From assembly GCA_028571685.1 (NCBI GenBank), contig CM053140.1:21309501-21373500 (forward strand): a DNA stretch of 64,000 nt. The letters run 5' to 3'. The translations under genes were made by a program, and so were the position numbers. The DNA comes from Heterohyrax brucei (lineage: Eukaryota > Chordata > Mammalia > Hyracoidea > Procaviidae). Under the pieces are notes generated by a model. That model saw only the letters and a program-made list of their open reading frames with translations, was not told the DNA's origin and ran no database searches. Below, one piece after another: positions 22,045 to 33,596 of the stretch (positions are counted from its first letter, which is position 1; the number at the start of each line of letters is the position of its first letter).

Positions 22045-22200
22045 CATGGTTAAGTGCTATGTCTGCTAACCAAAAGGTCAGCAGTTGAAATCTGCCAGGC
22101 GCTCCTTGAGAATTCTATGGGGAAGTTATACTCTGACATATAGGATCACTATGAGTGAAATTTAACTCGATGGTAGTGGCTTTGGCTTTTTTGGTTTGGG
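22045..22200 (+). mobile_element. AfroSINE, head-truncated
   Basis: 'atggttaagtgctatgtctg' to 'gtagtggctttggctttttt'. Confidence 0.82.
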
Positions 22201-22620
22201 TTTAGTTATTTACCTAACAGGTGACCTCCAGGGATAGTTTCTATTTTAGGTTTAAAGAGTGTCTCAGAGTGAGTGTCTCAGGGATTCTTCCAGTCTCAAT
22301 CAGTCCAGTAAATGTGAACTTTTTGAGAATTTAAGTTCATTTCCACATTTTTCTTCTGTTCTATCAGGATCCATCACTGTAGTCCTGATCAGAATGATCT
22401 ATAGTGCTAGCCAGGCACCGTCTTGTTCTTCTGGTCTCTGGGTAGATGAGGCCATGGTTCTTGTTTTCTATCAGTCCTGTAGACTACCTTTTTTTCATGG
22501 TCTTTGGTTTTTTCTTTCTCTTTTGTTCCAGACAAGTAGAGACTAATAGTTTATCTCAGATGGCAGCTGCCAATCTTTTAAGACCCCAACACTACTCATC
22601 ACATCAAGATGTAGAAAATA
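22195..22620 (-). mobile_element. L1 3' UTR fragment, minus orientation
   Basis: It resembles 26690-27050 and other inverted L1 3' UTR pieces ('aggcaccgtcttgttcttct', 'cttttaagaccccaacact'). It is diverged, so its borders are approximate. Confidence 0.6.
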
Positions 22621-22886
22621 TACTTTACTAACTGTATTATGCCAGTGAACTGGGTTGTCTCAGTTACTTAACTTCTTGATAACTCACTTTCTTTATTTGT
22701 GATAAAAATAACTACTTCATATGATCACTATGAACACAGTAATGCTTGAAAGGTATTTCATGTGGCACCCCACACACAGTAAAGTGAACTGAAAACGAGA
22801 CCTGACAATTAAGTCTGCAAACATAATTGTTCAAAGTGTTACACACCTCATTGGTTAGATGATAAAACTGAAACAAACAGCTTATA

Positions 22887-23447
22887 TGAGGGCTGCCAGT
22901 TAAGTTTGAGAACTCATCCTAGGAAAAAGTGCTACACACCTCACTGCTGACTGTCACTACGGTCACCTTTGAAGTACTCCCTTTGGGAAGCTATGCACTG
23001 ACCCCAGTGTCTAGTCCACCCTTCAAAGCAATTTTGGGACTGTTTCTGGAAAGGCCATTGTGCATGGTGTCATGGTGGCAAGTTCTCAGACTTAATTGTA
23101 TAGTTGTCTGAGAGGGAATTTTTAGGTGGTAAGCAAATAACTGTATTGGAACACCCTCCCTACTCATCTGATTTGGCCCCCAGTGATTTTTCTTTACCTG
23201 AAGATAAAGGAAATATTGAAAGGAAGACATTTGGATGATATTCAGGACATCAAGGGTAATATGACAACAGCTCTGATGGCCATTCCAGGAAAAGACTAGC
23301 AAAATTGCTTTGAAGAGTGAACTAGGCACTGGCATTGGTGATAGTTTCCCAAGGGGAGTACTTTGAAGGCTACCATAGTGATATTTAGCAATGAGATATG
23401 TAGTACTTTTTCTAGGATGAGTTCACAAACTTAACTGGCAGGCCTCG
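22887..23447. mobile_element. Palindromic (foldback) mariner derivative
   Basis: Bounded by TA on each side (22885-22886 and 23448-23449) with inverted ends reading (T/C)GAGG(G/C)CTGCCAGTTAAG. The inverted similarity does not stop at the terminal repeats: arms of roughly 170 bp (22887-23060 and 23278-23447) are inverted copies of each other. The plus strand of the middle and right part encodes a mariner transposase C-terminus in broken frames (EHPPYSSDLAPSDFSL, GNIERKTF), holding the third catalytic Asp region. A second, partial mariner-like end lies at about 22800-22850. Inactive. Confidence 0.82.
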
Positions 23448-23459
23448 TATAAGATGCTC

Positions 23460-24245
23460 ATATCAGTTTTATCATCTGGTTAGCTTCCTACAATTTATCT
23501 TTTCAGTTTCTGTCTTATGATCCCGATTGCAGCCAATACCTAGCAGACTTCCACCAAGTCCCATATCTCTTTTGCTTATAGTCTTTTCCCATCAACATGG
23601 TTTTTCTGAGAGTGGTCACATTTGACTAACACAGCACATTCTCCTGGATACAGATTCAAGGGTGGAAACATGACTCACACTGGGCCAAATGGTCCACTTG
23701 CAAAGAATGTGCAATCAAACTGAGGAGAGAGTTGATTAATTTAATCTCTGAGTGATTAGATCAATAATAAATAAGATCTAGAACTGTTGGTCGCCATATT
23801 TTCTGTCCTGTGGATTAGGGAGCAGATAAAGCAAGCCCACAGTGAAAGAGAAGAAAGGACCAGACCCAAAGAGGATCAGAGGGTAAGGGAAGAAGGTGAG
23901 TTTGATGGTGTTGGGTTCCTAACTCTAGTTCATTCCAGAAGCCCAGCTGCATTCGTGAACATGAGTTCCAGACACATCCATGCAACCTTCCCATAAACAC
24001 CTATTTTAGTTACTATGCCTGAGCTTTTCTTTCTGCAACCCAATTAACACTTCATCACCTTCTTCATCTCCCAGCACCACTTGCCTCCCTCATTCTATCA
24101 TTTCCCTGAACTCTCTTCTTTCCCTTGTTCTTTGCTTTCATCTGTCAATCAATTTCTTCTAGAAAACAGGATCACATTTTGATCCCAGTACATCTTTTCT
24201 GTTGTTTGGCTCAACAAAAAAAACAAGTTACAGAGACAAGAAGAC
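23460..24245. other. Intron 4 sequence next to exon 4, no feature seen
   Basis: Between the mariner derivative and exon 4 I see only a short AT-rich and pyrimidine-rich stretch. No exon, repeat family or RNA gene is recognised. Confidence 0.4.
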
Positions 24246-24259
24246 AAGGATTTTCTTAC

Positions 24260-24415
24260 TCCGACAAGTGTTCTCATTGGAATTTTTGAATTTTGTCGCC
24301 TTAGAAAGGAGTGTGTATCCAGCGATACAGCGACAGTGAAAGCCTCCTTCCTCATTTTGACATTCAGCATTTAATCCACAATACATGTTAAAGGGTGGTC
24401 CACATTCGTTGATAT
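24260..24415 (-). CDS. ADGRE3: ADGRE3 exon 4, calcium-binding EGF-like domain 2
   Basis: 156 coding bases, phase 1 to phase 1, residues 71-122. It starts with the calcium-binding motif DINEC and has six cysteines. The segment CQNEEGGFHCRC fits the Asn/Asp-hydroxylation pattern C-x-[DN]-x4-[FY]-x-C-x-C. The module ends NSNENTCR before donor CGGA|gtaaga. In human ADGRE2/ADGRE5 the EGF modules bind CD55 or chondroitin sulphate; the ADGRE3 ligand is less well defined, so no ligand is inferred. I found no further DINEC-type exon between this one and the stalk exon. Confidence 0.93.
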
Positions 24416-24482
24416 CTGAAACACAAAAGATAAAGTTAGTTGTTCAATCAGTGAAGATTTATTGTGCATCTATCACATGCCA

Positions 24483-24645
24483 GGGAAACCCTGATGGCAT
24501 AGTGATTAATTGCTATAGCTGCTAACCAAAAGGTCCAGAGTTCGAATTTGCCAGGGGCTCCTTGGAACCTCTATGGGGCAGTTCTACTCTGTGTATAGGG
24601 TTGCTCTGAGTCAGAATCAACTCGACAGTGAGTTTGGTTTGGTTT
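24483..24645 (+). mobile_element. AfroSINE
   Basis: 'gggaaaccctgatggcatag' to 'cagtgagtttggtttggttt'; 70 bp upstream (in the gene's sense) of ADGRE3 exon 4. Confidence 0.87.
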
Positions 24646-25240
24646 ATTATGTGACAGATCTGTGCCCCTTTCTCCAGAGTCTGTCTCGGCTTTATAAGAA
24701 AATTCAGTTTAGGTAACTGAGTTAGAATGTCTCCAGTCCTCAGGGTCACTGTATCTGCTTTGCAGTGGTAATGATTAGACAGTGAAAAATGAGCAATCTC
24801 CCTGTCCAACATGAAAAAAAGAAATTTGGAACTTCCAGAGCGTGAGACATAGTGTGGCGGACACTGTGCCACATACTCAATAGCCATTCTGCTTCTCCTC
24901 TAATGTCTTTATTTAGGAAGTCAGTCTGGAGATCTTGTTCCCACTTCTCATATATTCCCTTTCCCAGTCTCCCTTTTAATTAGGGTGGCCATGTGACAGA
25001 GGTCCAGCCAATGAAAAGTAAGGATGGCCTCCTGGGGAGCTCTTTTAAAAGGATGGAGAGGTGAACTCTTTGGCCCCACCCCTTCTCTTGGCTTCTTGAA
25101 TTTGGATAGGATATGAAGATGTGTAATCAGGAGTTATGTCAGCCGTCTTGGGACTATGATATGATAAGCTTGTCGAAGTTTGTGGGCAGGAAAGTAAAGA
25201 GACCTTGGAGTCCTTGCTTCTGTGGGCTGCTGAAGCAGGC

Positions 25241-25276
25241 CACAGTCAAGTAATACCCACAGTCAAGTAATACCCC
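25241..25276. repeat. 18-bp tandem duplication
   Basis: 'cacagtcaagtaataccc' occurs twice in succession. The second unit is the start of the segment copied to 26043 (see findings). Confidence 0.85.
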
Positions 25277-25504
25277 TGAGACTACTAAGGCATGTGGAAA
25301 AGTACTGGAGTAGGAGACAGAAAGGGGAAGAGAGAGAGACACAGCCCAAGAAGCATCAAGGTGCCTGATATGTAAAGAAAGAAGCCGTCTTGGAAGTGAA
25401 CCATCTGACTTCAGCTGACACCATGTGGGTCAGAGGTGACCCTGCCCCATCAGACAAGTTCTTCCATAACTTCTGAACCACAAAACTGAGCAATACAATT
25501 TTTT

Positions 25505-25870
25505 AAAATGTAATTTTGTTGTTGTTGTTGTTGAGAATACATACAGCAAACAACCAATCAACTCATTGCCGTTGAGTTGATTTTTGGACTTGACCCAAGT
25601 GGATAGAGTAGAATGGCTTTATGGAGTTTCCAAGGAGTGGCTGGTAGATTTGAACTGCTGACCCTTTGGTTAACAGCCAACCTGTTAACCACTGTGCCAC
25701 CAGGGATCCAAATAGTAAAACACACACCAATTCAACAGTTTCTACATTTATAATTCAGTGACACTGTTGACATTCTTAGAGTTGTGCAACCATTATTCAC
25801 CCTCCTGTTCTGAGTTGTTTCTCCCTCATTAACATGAATTCACTGCCCCCTGAGGTTCCCATCTAATCTT
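25505..25870 (-). mobile_element. L1 3' UTR fragment with nested AfroSINE
   Basis: Left part 25505-25550 and right part 25706-25870 form one antisense L1 3' UTR ('acacaccaattcaacagttt', 'ttgtgcaaccattattcacc'). A minus-strand AfroSINE at about 25552-25705 splits it. Confidence 0.7.
25552..25705 (-). mobile_element. AfroSINE nested in L1
   Basis: 'ctcattgccgttgagttgat' to 'gccaccagggatcc'. Confidence 0.82.
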
Positions 25871-25904
25871 TTGAGTTGCTATTGTCGCTTTGATCCCATA
25901 TAGT

Positions 25905-27050
25905 TCTTCTTTATTTTATTTTATTTATTTATTGTGATTGAGTGAAAATGTACAATCCAGTTTAAATTTGCATGCCAACCTATGTGAAGTTCCTACTGCT
26001 CTCCTTGCCTGGCGACAGCACACTCCTCCTTTCTGTTCTATAAGTCAAGTAATACCCCTGAGACTATTAAGGCACGTGGAAAAGTCCTGGAGAAGGAGAG
26101 ACAAAGGGGAAGAGAGAAAGACATATACACCAAGGAGCATCAAGGTGCTCTTAACAATTTCCTGCCCCTCTTGTCCACCCTCTCCACTTCCCTCTAGTAA
26201 GGGGCCAGTAGGATGACATCCTATAGATGTATAGGACCATAATGTGCACACATGATATGGTCATTCTGTGTTATCGAGCCCAATCTAGTCCCATCTGAGG
26301 AGTTGACCTCAGTACTGATTTATAGCCAGGGGCAGCATCAGGACTAGGGGCTATGGTCCCAGGGGAACCCTGAGGTTGTCAGACTGTCAATTGTGGTCTT
26401 TTAGTGGGGTTCTCAGGATGCACCGATTTTATTCTTGTATTGCCACTGAGACTCAACTTTGCAAGCCCATCATGTCTGTCACTTGTGGTGGCCGGGCACC
26501 ATCTGGTTCTTCCGGTCACATGTTGATGTAGTCACCCCTTCACGTGGGTCCTTCCACCTTCTGAGTTCTCTTTCCCGCATATCATTTTGTTCCTTGTTAA
26601 TCACCTGTTCCTGCTTGGATAGTTCTTAAAAGAGGATAATGCCTAAGGTAGATGTTCTTTACTAGCTAAACTGTTGTTTGGTTTTTAAGAAGACTTCAGG
26701 AGATGTTTTTGTTTAAGTTTTAAAGATTATCTCGGGACAGTAAATTCAAGGATTCATCCAGCCTCCTTGGCTCCAGAAACTCTATCATGAGAATCTGGAA
26801 TTCCGTTCTTCATTTTCCTCCTTTTTTATAAGGATTCTTCTATAGAATCTTTGATCAAAATGTTGAGTAATGATACCAGGCACCATCTCATTCTTCTGGT
26901 CTCATGACAAAGGAGGCAGTTTTTATGGAGACAATTAGCCACACATTCCACACACTCCTTCTATTCCTGAATTTCTTCTTTGTTGCTCCAGGCTGTTTGT
27001 AAGCTTTTAAGATTCCCAGGTGCTTCTCAGTGAACTGGGAGGTAGAACAG
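25905..27050 (-). mobile_element. L1 3' end, minus orientation, carrying a foreign 106-bp insert
   Basis: It begins with a T/A-rich tail and 'gtgattgagtgaaaatgta', then follows the L1 3' UTR in reverse. Between 'tctgttctata' and 'cttaacaattt' the expected short L1 segment is replaced by 26043-26148, a copy of nearby sequence (see findings). It lies in ADGRE3 intron 3. Confidence 0.8.
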
Positions 27051-27149
27051 AAGCCCTAAACATGTTATTGGGGCAGTTAAATGGGATGTTCTGTGAACTT
27101 ACAAACCAAGGAAGCAAATCTCATGAGGAATTGTTTCTAAGCAGTCTCA

Positions 27150-28500
27150 GCAGCTATTCTTTTGTTGTTGTTGTAGTAAATATATCTTTCATGCAACTTT
27201 TGCCAGTTCAACACTTTACAAGTGTAGTACGACTTGTTGACAGAAACTACAATAATTTGCTATGTGACCCTACCCTTAATCAATCCAATTTTTCCATTTC
27301 TTTTACTCCCCTGCCCTGTTTCCTTCTCCCTCCTGCACATAGCCAAGCCAAGTGCCATCTCATGCACATGGTAACCACGAAATAAACTTCGGTCTCTCTA
27401 GATTCCCCTCACCTTGTATTTTTACTTACGTGAGGTCATATAATATTTGTCCTTTTATAACTGACTTATTTCATTCAGCACAATGTATATCCTACTTGTA
27501 TTTAATGACAATTTCCAAAATTGATTTGACAAGTTAAACATCGATGATGCTTAGCTTCTCCATCTTGTCTTTCCACAAACATAGTGGATTTGATTCTTGT
27601 ATATTCCGTCTGACGAGGACTCCTGTGTAGTCATGATTTATATTGTTGAAAAAAGATATTTGCCATGAAAAAGTCACTGGTCTTGCAAAATCCTATCACA
27701 CAATCTTTTGTGTTCTTTCGATCACCAAGGCCATATTCTCCAACCACTGTTCCTTCTTCTTTGTTTCCCAACCACCACTAATTACCAGTGCATCTTGATT
27801 GTATGTTTAGTCAATTTTAGACTACAGAAGGTAAAAATTTCCATTTTTGGAATTAGTAGTTGGTATGTAAAAATGGACAAGAGTTCCAGTTTTTCCACAT
27901 CCTCACCCACATTTGTTATTTTCTGTGTTTTTTTTTCTTTTCTTTTCTTTTAAATCTCTGCTGTCCTAATTGTGCTTTTGATACTCTTTCTGGTGGCTAA
28001 TGACATCAAGCATCTTTTCACGTGTTTGGTGGCCATCTGAATTTCCTGTTTGGTGAAGTGTCTATTGAAATTCTTCACTTGTTTTAAGATTGGGTTATTT
28101 GTTTTTTTGTTGTTAAGCTGTTGAGGTTTTATATTAACATATATATATATGTGAGTTCTTTTGGATGTATGGTTTCAAAGATATTCTCCCAGTCAGCAGC
28201 TTGTCTTCTCACTGTTTGGGGGGAAGTCTTTTGATAAACAAAAGTTTTTAATTTTTATGAGGTACCATTTATTTATTTTGTGTTTTGCTTTTTATTATAT
28301 TAGATACTGCCTTGTTGAAGCTAGGCCTGACAGCATTGTCCCTGCACATTCTTCTAAAAATGTTAGGGCTTTAGTTTGCACTTTTAGGTCCTTAATCCAT
28401 TTGAATTTGTTTTTGTCTATGGTGTGAGACTTGAATCTTGTTTCATTTTTCTGCATGTAGAAATCCAAAATGGTTGTTTTAAGCCACTTAGTTTTGGGGT
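27150..28500 (-). mobile_element. Older L1 fragment, minus orientation
   Basis: Antisense L1 ORF2 end and 3' UTR. Characteristic phrases are 'ccacatcctcacccacattt' and 'ttgataaacaaaagttttta', as in mammalian L1M elements read in reverse. It is diverged and truncated. It lies between ADGRE3 exons 3 and 4. Confidence 0.75.
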
Positions 28501-29204
28501 GGTTTGTTATAATCCATAAGTACCAAAACCAGTCATGTCATAGGTGGAAACCCCAAGGGTCCATGATGAACGTTGATAGCTATCTTGTCCCATTTCTTCT
28601 GAAGATGTTTCACAGAATCAGCACGTGATGATCATCTTATTGAGCTGGGACAGGGAAATAAATGGAGGATGGAGAAGTTTGGCTTATATAATATGTGAGA
28701 AATAGTTTTGCCTTGAATTGGGGTCCCTGTCTGATTCCTAAGGTAAGTTGGGCTCCTTGTGTTCACAAAGTCTCTTGAAGTAGGTTGGGAGGGTTCTAGG
28801 ATTTTGGATAACTGCATGTGAATTTTTCCCCCTCTTCTACTCACTCTTACATCTCTTTGTTTCTCTTGAGCCGGTGACTGCTGGGTTCAGATGGAAAGAA
28901 GTCCTGGGTGTCTACGGAGAACTGGTATGGAACTGCCTCTCTGTTGTGCTGGGTGGAGACTGAGAAATGAGTTCTAAGGAATCCTAAGAAGGGGAACGGA
29001 AAGAGAGGATCCTGAGATATGAGAATCTCCAGTGGGTGGGTGATGCTGCATAGCATGAATATGTCTAGTCCCCAAAGGTCAAAATGGAACTGAATCTCTG
29101 TTTGATTATGAAATTAAAAATTGAGAAGGTTAGCAGAATGGAAAAGTGTGTATAAATTTCAGATAGATAAAGGGAAAAATGGAATGAAAAGCAAATTGTT
29201 CAAA

Positions 29205-29380
29205 CAAGCACCAAAACCAAACCAAACCTACTGCTGTCAAGTTGATTGTGACTCATAGAGACCCTATAAGTCAGAGTCAAACTGCCCCCTAGGGTTTCCA
29301 AGGAGCAGCCAGCAAATTCAAACTGCTGACTTTTTGCTTGGCAGATGTAGCACTTAACCACCATGCTACCAGGGCTTCCC
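29205..29380 (-). mobile_element. AfroSINE
   Basis: 'ccaaaaccaaaccaaaccta' to 'ctaccagggcttcc'. Confidence 0.87.
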
Positions 29381-29479
29381 AAATGAGCACGGATAAGAAA
29401 AAGATAAATGAAGAACTAACAATGTAAAGTCAGTAATAAATGTGAAGCCAGATGAGCCAGCCAAGTGCCATCGAGTCGG

Positions 29480-29590
29480 ATCCAATGAAGGGTGCAGATA
29501 TGTCTGTCTTTACACTAAATATAAATGGACTAGCAAACAATAAAAGCAAAAAACTTTTAGTAAAAGTAGACTAGCAGATTGGATGTAGTA
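29480..29590 (+). mobile_element. Short L1 ORF2 start fragment
   Basis: 'ctttacactaaatataaatg' followed by 'gactagcaaacaata' matches the start of the L1 endonuclease domain (compare 49690-49725). A 25-bp RTE/AfroSINE tail-like piece ('gtgccatcgagtcggatcc') precedes it. Confidence 0.45.
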
Positions 29591-30104
29591 GTTTTAATAG
29601 AAAGCCTCAAAATTCTTTGATACTCTTTCCATTTTAATTACTGCATTGAGAATGAAAATTGCATTTTAGGTGATTTCAGGACTTACATTGCCTAAGAATG
29701 ATTTGAAAAATCTTTCATTTCTGCCCAAACATTCATTTTCTCCTTGTCATAACTTTAGCGCATATCTTTTTCCAAATACTTTTTAGGAGTGTTTGTATGA
29801 TGCTTTATAATTTATAAAGTACTGTCACATTCATACTTCAGTCTCTCTACCACTCTTGTGAAGTCAGCATTATCATTCCTATAGTATGGAGGAGAAAATT
29901 AAGGCCAGATAGAGTCTGAAAGAGCCCCGGTTTTCTGAACTCCACAATAAACATTTTTCTCTTGGTGAGGGTTGTTTGGAAGAGTTTTCAGTACTGCGAA
30001 TTCTCCCAGGCCTCTTGCTGTCTTCCTTCTACTCCCATTCCTGGGTAATTTGAAAATTTCCTTTAGTTCGCTGAAGCCCATTTCTCACTGGCAGTAAGTT
30101 GAAA

Positions 30105-30500
30105 ACAACTGAGAAGATTATCAGCTGACAAATGGATAAACAAAATGTGGAATGTGCATACGATGGAATACTACTCAGTCATAAACAGAAACTGAAGTCT
30201 TGACACATGCCACCATGTGTATAAACCTTGAAAATATCAAGCTGAGTGAAATAAGTCAGCTGCAAAAGGACTACTGCTGTATGATCTCACGTGAAATAAG
30301 CAACTATATAGAAACTAAAGATGATAAGCAGTTACTAGGAATGGGATGGAAGGAAAGGGAAAGTTTTAGCTTAGGAGGCACAGAGGTGGTGGAATGATTT
30401 GGGAAAGGATATCGAGAATGGTTGCACAACTTGAAGAAGGTAATCAATATCATTAAATTAAACATGTAGAAATTGTTGAGATGGCAATACAAAGGTTACA
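30105..30500 (+). mobile_element. L1M 3' end
   Basis: Sense L1M ORF2 end and 3' UTR: 'gctgacaaatggataaacaa', 'atggaatactactcagtcat', 'gctgagtgaaataagtcag'. It lies just downstream (in the gene's sense) of ADGRE3 exon 3. Confidence 0.78.
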
Positions 30501-30551
30501 GTAAGAAATAATAAGAAAATTACCATAAGAATAAAAAAAATATCACTTTAC

Positions 30552-30680
30552 CATTACATGTCTCCAAAGTGAGTGGGCTGAAAAAACTGTCCTGAGATTT
30601 GGAAACATATCCAGGCTCACAGGTACAGTGAGTCTCATTGACACAATTGGCATTCTTGGGACACTGAGCACAGAAGGGAA
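30552..30680 (-). CDS. ADGRE3: ADGRE3 exon 3, EGF-like domain 1
   Basis: 129 coding bases, phase 1 to phase 1, as is typical of shuffled EGF exons. It encodes residues 28-70 with six cysteines in the order C-x2-C-x5-C-x5-C-x-C then a final C (FCAQCP, ANCVN, HCTCEPGY, ETCN). The module lacks the Asp-Ile-Asn-Glu calcium-binding start, as is usual for EGF1 of ADGRE proteins. An N-glycosylation sequon (Asn-Glu-Thr) lies inside it. Acceptor tgctccctgcag and donor AATG|gtaaag are both good. Confidence 0.92.
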
Positions 30681-31004
30681 CTGCAGGGAGCAAAGAGGCA
30701 GGTGAAGTGTTACTTGAGCCACAGGCTGTCCTGTCACGTCTTGGCCTTGCTCCACCCCCACAACAGGGCCTCTTGAGGCTGAGGAGGCCCATCACCTTTT
30801 CTTTCTTGAGGTTCCAGTGCATTAAACAATTAAAGATTCCAAACCAAATGTATATATATAAAAAAAAAATGTGGTTCCTGTGCATGGTAAAGGACTGGAG
30901 GGAGAAGAGGTTGGTACTAAATTAATTTTAACACAAAAAATTCAAGGCAATATTACTGTGCTACTCCCAGGGCCATTGCAGAATTTTAAAAAAGGTGGGA
31001 GGTG

Positions 31005-31225
31005 GGGTGGTCAGTGAGTTGGTCAAGACTGTGGTCCCAGGTTTCAATTGTGGCTTCATAGCTTACTAGCTGTGTGTAGCCGGGCAATTATCTTAAGCAC
31101 TCTGTGCCTCACTTTCTTCCTCAGTGAAATGGGTTATTATGAGGACTAAGTGAATTAATATGTATGTAAAATGCTTGGAGCAGTAACTTGCATGCAATCA
31201 GTGTCAGTTATGATTATAAAACTTA
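31005..31225 (+). mobile_element. MIR
   Basis: 'gcttactagctgtgtgtagc', 'ctgtgcctcactttcttcct' and 'gaggactaagtgaattaata' follow MIR order. Confidence 0.8.
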
Positions 31226-31252
31226 AATTTGTAGTATATCACAGGAAGTATG

Positions 31253-31400
31253 GAACTGTGATGATATAGCGGTTAAAAGCTCAGGCTGCTAACCAGAAGA
31301 TCAGCACTCCTTGGCACACTGTGAGGCAGTTGAAATCTGTCCTTTAGGGTCACTATGAGTCAGAATCGATTCAATGGCAACTTTTTTCCCTTTTTTAACA
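31253..31400 (+). mobile_element. AfroSINE with internal deletion
   Basis: 'actgtgatgatatagcggtt' to 'cgattcaatggcaact'. Confidence 0.78.
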
Positions 31401-31489
31401 GGAGGTACATTCTGATAATATGTTAAAATATCTCTTCATTTAGATAGAGATATGTCAAAAGTTTTTATCTGAGATCCCTTGAGAATGAA

Positions 31490-31655
31490 TGGAAACCCTG
31501 GTAGTGTAGTGGTTAAGTGCTATGGCTGCTAACCAAAGGGTTGGCAGTTCAAACCCACCAGATGCTCCTTGGAAACTTTATGGAGCAGTTATACTCTGTC
31601 CTATAGGGTCACTATGAGTTGGAATAGACTCAACTGGGGTTTGTTTTTTTTCATT
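31490..31655 (+). mobile_element. AfroSINE
   Basis: 'ggaaaccctggtagtgtagt' to 'tcaactggggtttgtttttt'. Confidence 0.87.
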
Positions 31656-31667
31656 TTGGGGAATGAA

Positions 31668-31850
31668 TGGAGCCCCTGTGTGCTGCAAATGGTTAATGCA
31701 TTCAACTGCTAGCTAAAGAGCTAAGGGTTCAAGTGCCCCCAGAGGCACCTAGGAAGGAAGGCCTTGAGATCCATATTTTGGAAGTAGGTCTCCAGTTCCA
31801 CTCTCACACACATGGGGTGGCCATGAGTCAGAAATGATTCAGTGCAAACT
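31668..31850 (+). mobile_element. AfroSINE, long diverged subtype
   Basis: 'gagcccctgtgtgctgcaaa' to 'gaaatgattcagtgcaaact'. Confidence 0.7.
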
Positions 31851-32129
31851 GAGAGGAATGAATGGAAGTAATGGGGTAGAAGAAATAGCTCAGTCCTGGA
31901 GTGTTGTGGGGGAGCCCTGGGTACAGACTGTATGAAGCGGTTCCACAAGGAGCAGGGACTGGGGCATGGGAGGGAGAGGGCCACTTAGAACACGTACCCT
32001 GGGAGCTGGCTAGGAATACAGAACCTTGGGCCCCACCCTAGACCTGCAGAATCAGAATTTGCTTTTTAGCAGATCTCCAGGGACTGCAAACAAACAGATA
32101 TGTCCTGGAAGAAGTACAACCAGAGTGTT

Positions 32130-32410
32130 CCTTGGAATCAAGGATGGCAAGACAGCATCTAACATACTTAGGAAATACTGTCAGGAAGGATCAATCCCTG
32201 GAGAAGGACATCATGCTTGGTAAAGTAGAGGGTCAGTGAGAAAGAGGAAGACCCTCAAGAAGATGGATTGATACAGTGTCTACAACAATGGGCTTAAGCA
32301 TAAAAATGATTGTGGGCATGGCACAGGACTGGGCAGTGTTTGGCTCTGTCACACATAGAGTCACTATAAGTTGGAATCAACTAGGTGGCACCTGAAAACA
32401 ACAGCAACCA
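32130..32410 (+). mobile_element. RTE-clade LINE 3' end
   Basis: Sense RTE ORF2 C-terminus ('gagaaagaggaagaccctca', 'acaacaatgggcttaagcat') through the tail 'ggtggcacctgaaaacaaca'. It is the best preserved sense copy here. Stops interrupt the frame. Confidence 0.75.
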
Positions 32411-32784
32411 CCACCACTCAGGGGATTAAAATGAAATTATCTTGTTCATTATCTGTTGGCCTGTTGATTAATGGAATTAGTGATTATCATCGTGTTCTTT
32501 CTCTCTCCACTAGAAAATGTACTTGCTGAGACTTCGTGTGTTTCATCTATTGCTCTATCACCGCAAGCAGTTTTTAGCAACCACAAATAAAACTTAAAAA
32601 AATCTAAATTTGGTCAAATTATCAATTAAAAGACAAACGGACAGGAACAAGCCCACCTAAGACCTGCTCCCAGGACAATTGTGGCATTTCTAGCTGTTGG
32701 AGGACATGGGTGGTTCTTGTTGGGACTTTGGTCCCTATGCTCCCTGGTCTCTGGCTGTCAAAGTGTCAAGCTCTGAGTACTCAC

Positions 32785-32841
32785 CTCTGGCCTTCTGAGA
32801 CATCAAAACAGCATGTGGCAAACTCAGCAGGAGGCACAGTC
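32785..32841 (-). CDS. ADGRE3: ADGRE3 exon 2, signal peptide core
   Basis: 57 coding bases between a pyrimidine-rich acceptor (cctattccag) and a consensus donor (CCAGAG|gtgagt). It enters in phase 1 and leaves in phase 1. It encodes LCLLLSLPHAVLMSQKAR, a leucine-rich signal-peptide core followed by a polar stretch where signal peptidase would cut, so the mature N-terminus should lie near residues 20-28. The next exon supplies the first EGF cysteine. Confidence 0.85.
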
Positions 32842-33596
32842 CTGGAATAGGAAGCAGGAGGGAGAAATGTGAAACAATTGAAGAATACTTCCAAGAGACT
32901 CCCCAAGAGCTGCATTTCAGTGATCTATTGGTGTGTATGTCTTAAGTTTGACCCAAAGAGGTCTCAGGTATGTAGTAGATAGTCAATCAGGTACAGCCCA
33001 AGGAAGCAATACTCAATGCAGGAAGGCTAGAAAATTAATAGTACTTAGTACCACAAGTCTTACAGAGTAAACTATATAGCAAGCCTCGACCCAGGACTAT
33101 TGAATATTGCCCCTGGAGTCAAGGAAACAAGTTGGAATTGTAGGATAGGGCTATGTAAGGCAAACAGAGCAGGGGGTTAGTGTTGGTTCCAGCTGAAATC
33201 TTACTGGTCATTTTAAAAGTTTCTGTAGTGCAGCATGAGGTGGGAAGAGGGAGGTGGTTTTATCATAAGGAACCACGGTTAGAAGGGTCAAGGAGTAACA
33301 CTGACCGTTAAAGAGACTGGTTATGTGGTAGTAACAAGGTCTTTCTCACGGTAAACTGTATGGGGCATAGCTGGGAGGACTAGTTAGAAACTGCAACTGT
33401 TGAGAGATTGTGTGACAAGATGGGAATGATTGGCCATGTCAGAAACCGGGAGAAAGGGCAGCCGGGAAGAGTTAACGATGGATGCCGAGGGGACAAAGTA
33501 TGTGGGCCACGTGACTGCTTCATGAGAGTGTAACAGATGGCAACAAACATGGGTTTGAAACACGTGCATTCGCTTCATTTCTCTCTCGTGCTTTCT
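32842..33596. other. Intron 1 sequence next to exon 2, no feature seen
   Basis: Non-repeat-like intronic DNA. No coding exon with matching phase was found between exon 2 and exon 1. Confidence 0.4.
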
